Origin: a virus
Strand: one strand, 5' to 3'
DNA: 32,865 nt
IMG/VR virus record: IMGVR_UViG_3300043399_000218
Coordinates: 1-32,865 of that record
The position numbers and the translations under genes are program-made. The stretch's first letter is position 1; every line of letters begins with the position of its first letter. This document shows, piece by piece, positions 32,747 to 32,865 of this stretch. The notes beneath the pieces were generated by a model. The model searched no databases. It saw only the letters and a list, made by a program, of their open reading frames with translations, and was not told where the DNA came from.

Positions 32747-32865
32747 CGAAGTCGATGATTGACGACGTTTTAATACTTCTTGCGCAATGTCATTAGCCAT
32801 GTATTCAGGCGCATGCGCCAACATTCTAGGGCTTTCGATTACGGCAATTATCCATCTCTCCAAAG
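32744..32865 (-). CDS. C-terminal end of a minus-strand gene
   Basis: The minus strand reads FGERWIIAVIESPRMLAHAP, then EYMANDIAQEVLKRRQSSTS and stop. Only about 40 residues are visible; the rest lies beyond the window. No family can be assigned. Confidence 0.6.
   Translation of the reverse strand, partial: LERWIIAVIESPRMLAHAPEYMANDIAQEVLKRRQSSTS

Noticed and set aside
1-32865. CRISPR array
   Set aside because: The repeated elements are inverted repeats with structured interiors, not regularly spaced direct repeats.

Overview
The window is a piece of a large tailed-phage genome. Evidence: very dense, mostly plus-strand genes with ATGA or TAATG overlaps, many short ORFs of unknown function, a long tRNA array, free-standing homing endonucleases, a tail-fibre-like protein and T4-type TATAAATA late-promoter boxes beside sigma70 promoters (TTGACA-17-TATAAT or extended -10 TGnTATAAT). 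NAMPT, a tail protein that starts like MTD, Rnl1-type ligase and TATAAATA boxes suggest the T4-like myovirus superfamily with a Gram-negative host. Genus and host cannot be fixed from this sequence.

Layout. (1) 1-7770: an RNA-rich array with 25 ordinary-looking tRNA genes and several irregular ones: a circularly permuted tRNA (4460-4531), a tRNA-Cys split by a nuclease gene (2936-3717), two oversized tRNAs (2353-2471, 5921-6030) and a tRNA-His inside an extended helix. Between them lie two repeated RNA families: long helices of 13-20 bp that often start in the CCA end of the preceding tRNA, and a pseudoknot-like motif (GGnTnn ... CAGCAAA ... complement ... TGTTA). A 424-nt structured RNA sits at 3820-4243. 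Small genes, including tilS (tRNA-Ile lysidine synthetase), are interspersed. (2) 7771-8805: small hypothetical genes. (3) 8791-10814: a strong promoter, a run of four structured RNAs and a DUF2828/TROVE-type (Ro60-like) HEAT plus vWA protein. (4) 10856-16274: NAD salvage genes (NMN adenylyltransferase-Nudix and NAMPT) among small genes; three leaders share a 5' hairpin with an AUAGA pentaloop. (5) 16304-16930: a second structured RNA region. (6) 16931-25837: small genes plus a Cys-phosphatase, polynucleotide-kinase-like protein, metallophosphoesterase, kinase-like protein, ppGpp-hydrolase-like HD protein, RNA ligase and two homing endonucleases. (7) 25859-32865: tail-fibre-like protein, IF-1, a zincin-like protein, a second phosphoesterase, ClpP and the end of a minus-strand gene.

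How it fits together. The phage carries its own translation kit (tRNAs, TilS, IF-1, several predicted leaderless genes), RNA repair (kinase, ligase), NAD+ rebuilding (NAMPT, NMNAT) and alarmone/phosphate chemistry. The main novelty candidate is a Ro60-like RNP system: the DUF2828 gene is preceded by, and carries in its own leader, members of the same pseudoknot-like RNA family scattered through the tRNA array, one of which presents a circularly permuted tRNA. This resembles bacterial Y RNAs (YrlA), which join a Ro-binding part to a tRNA-like module. That link is an inference, not a demonstrated fact. Helices and promoters were found by eye, with no folding or database search.
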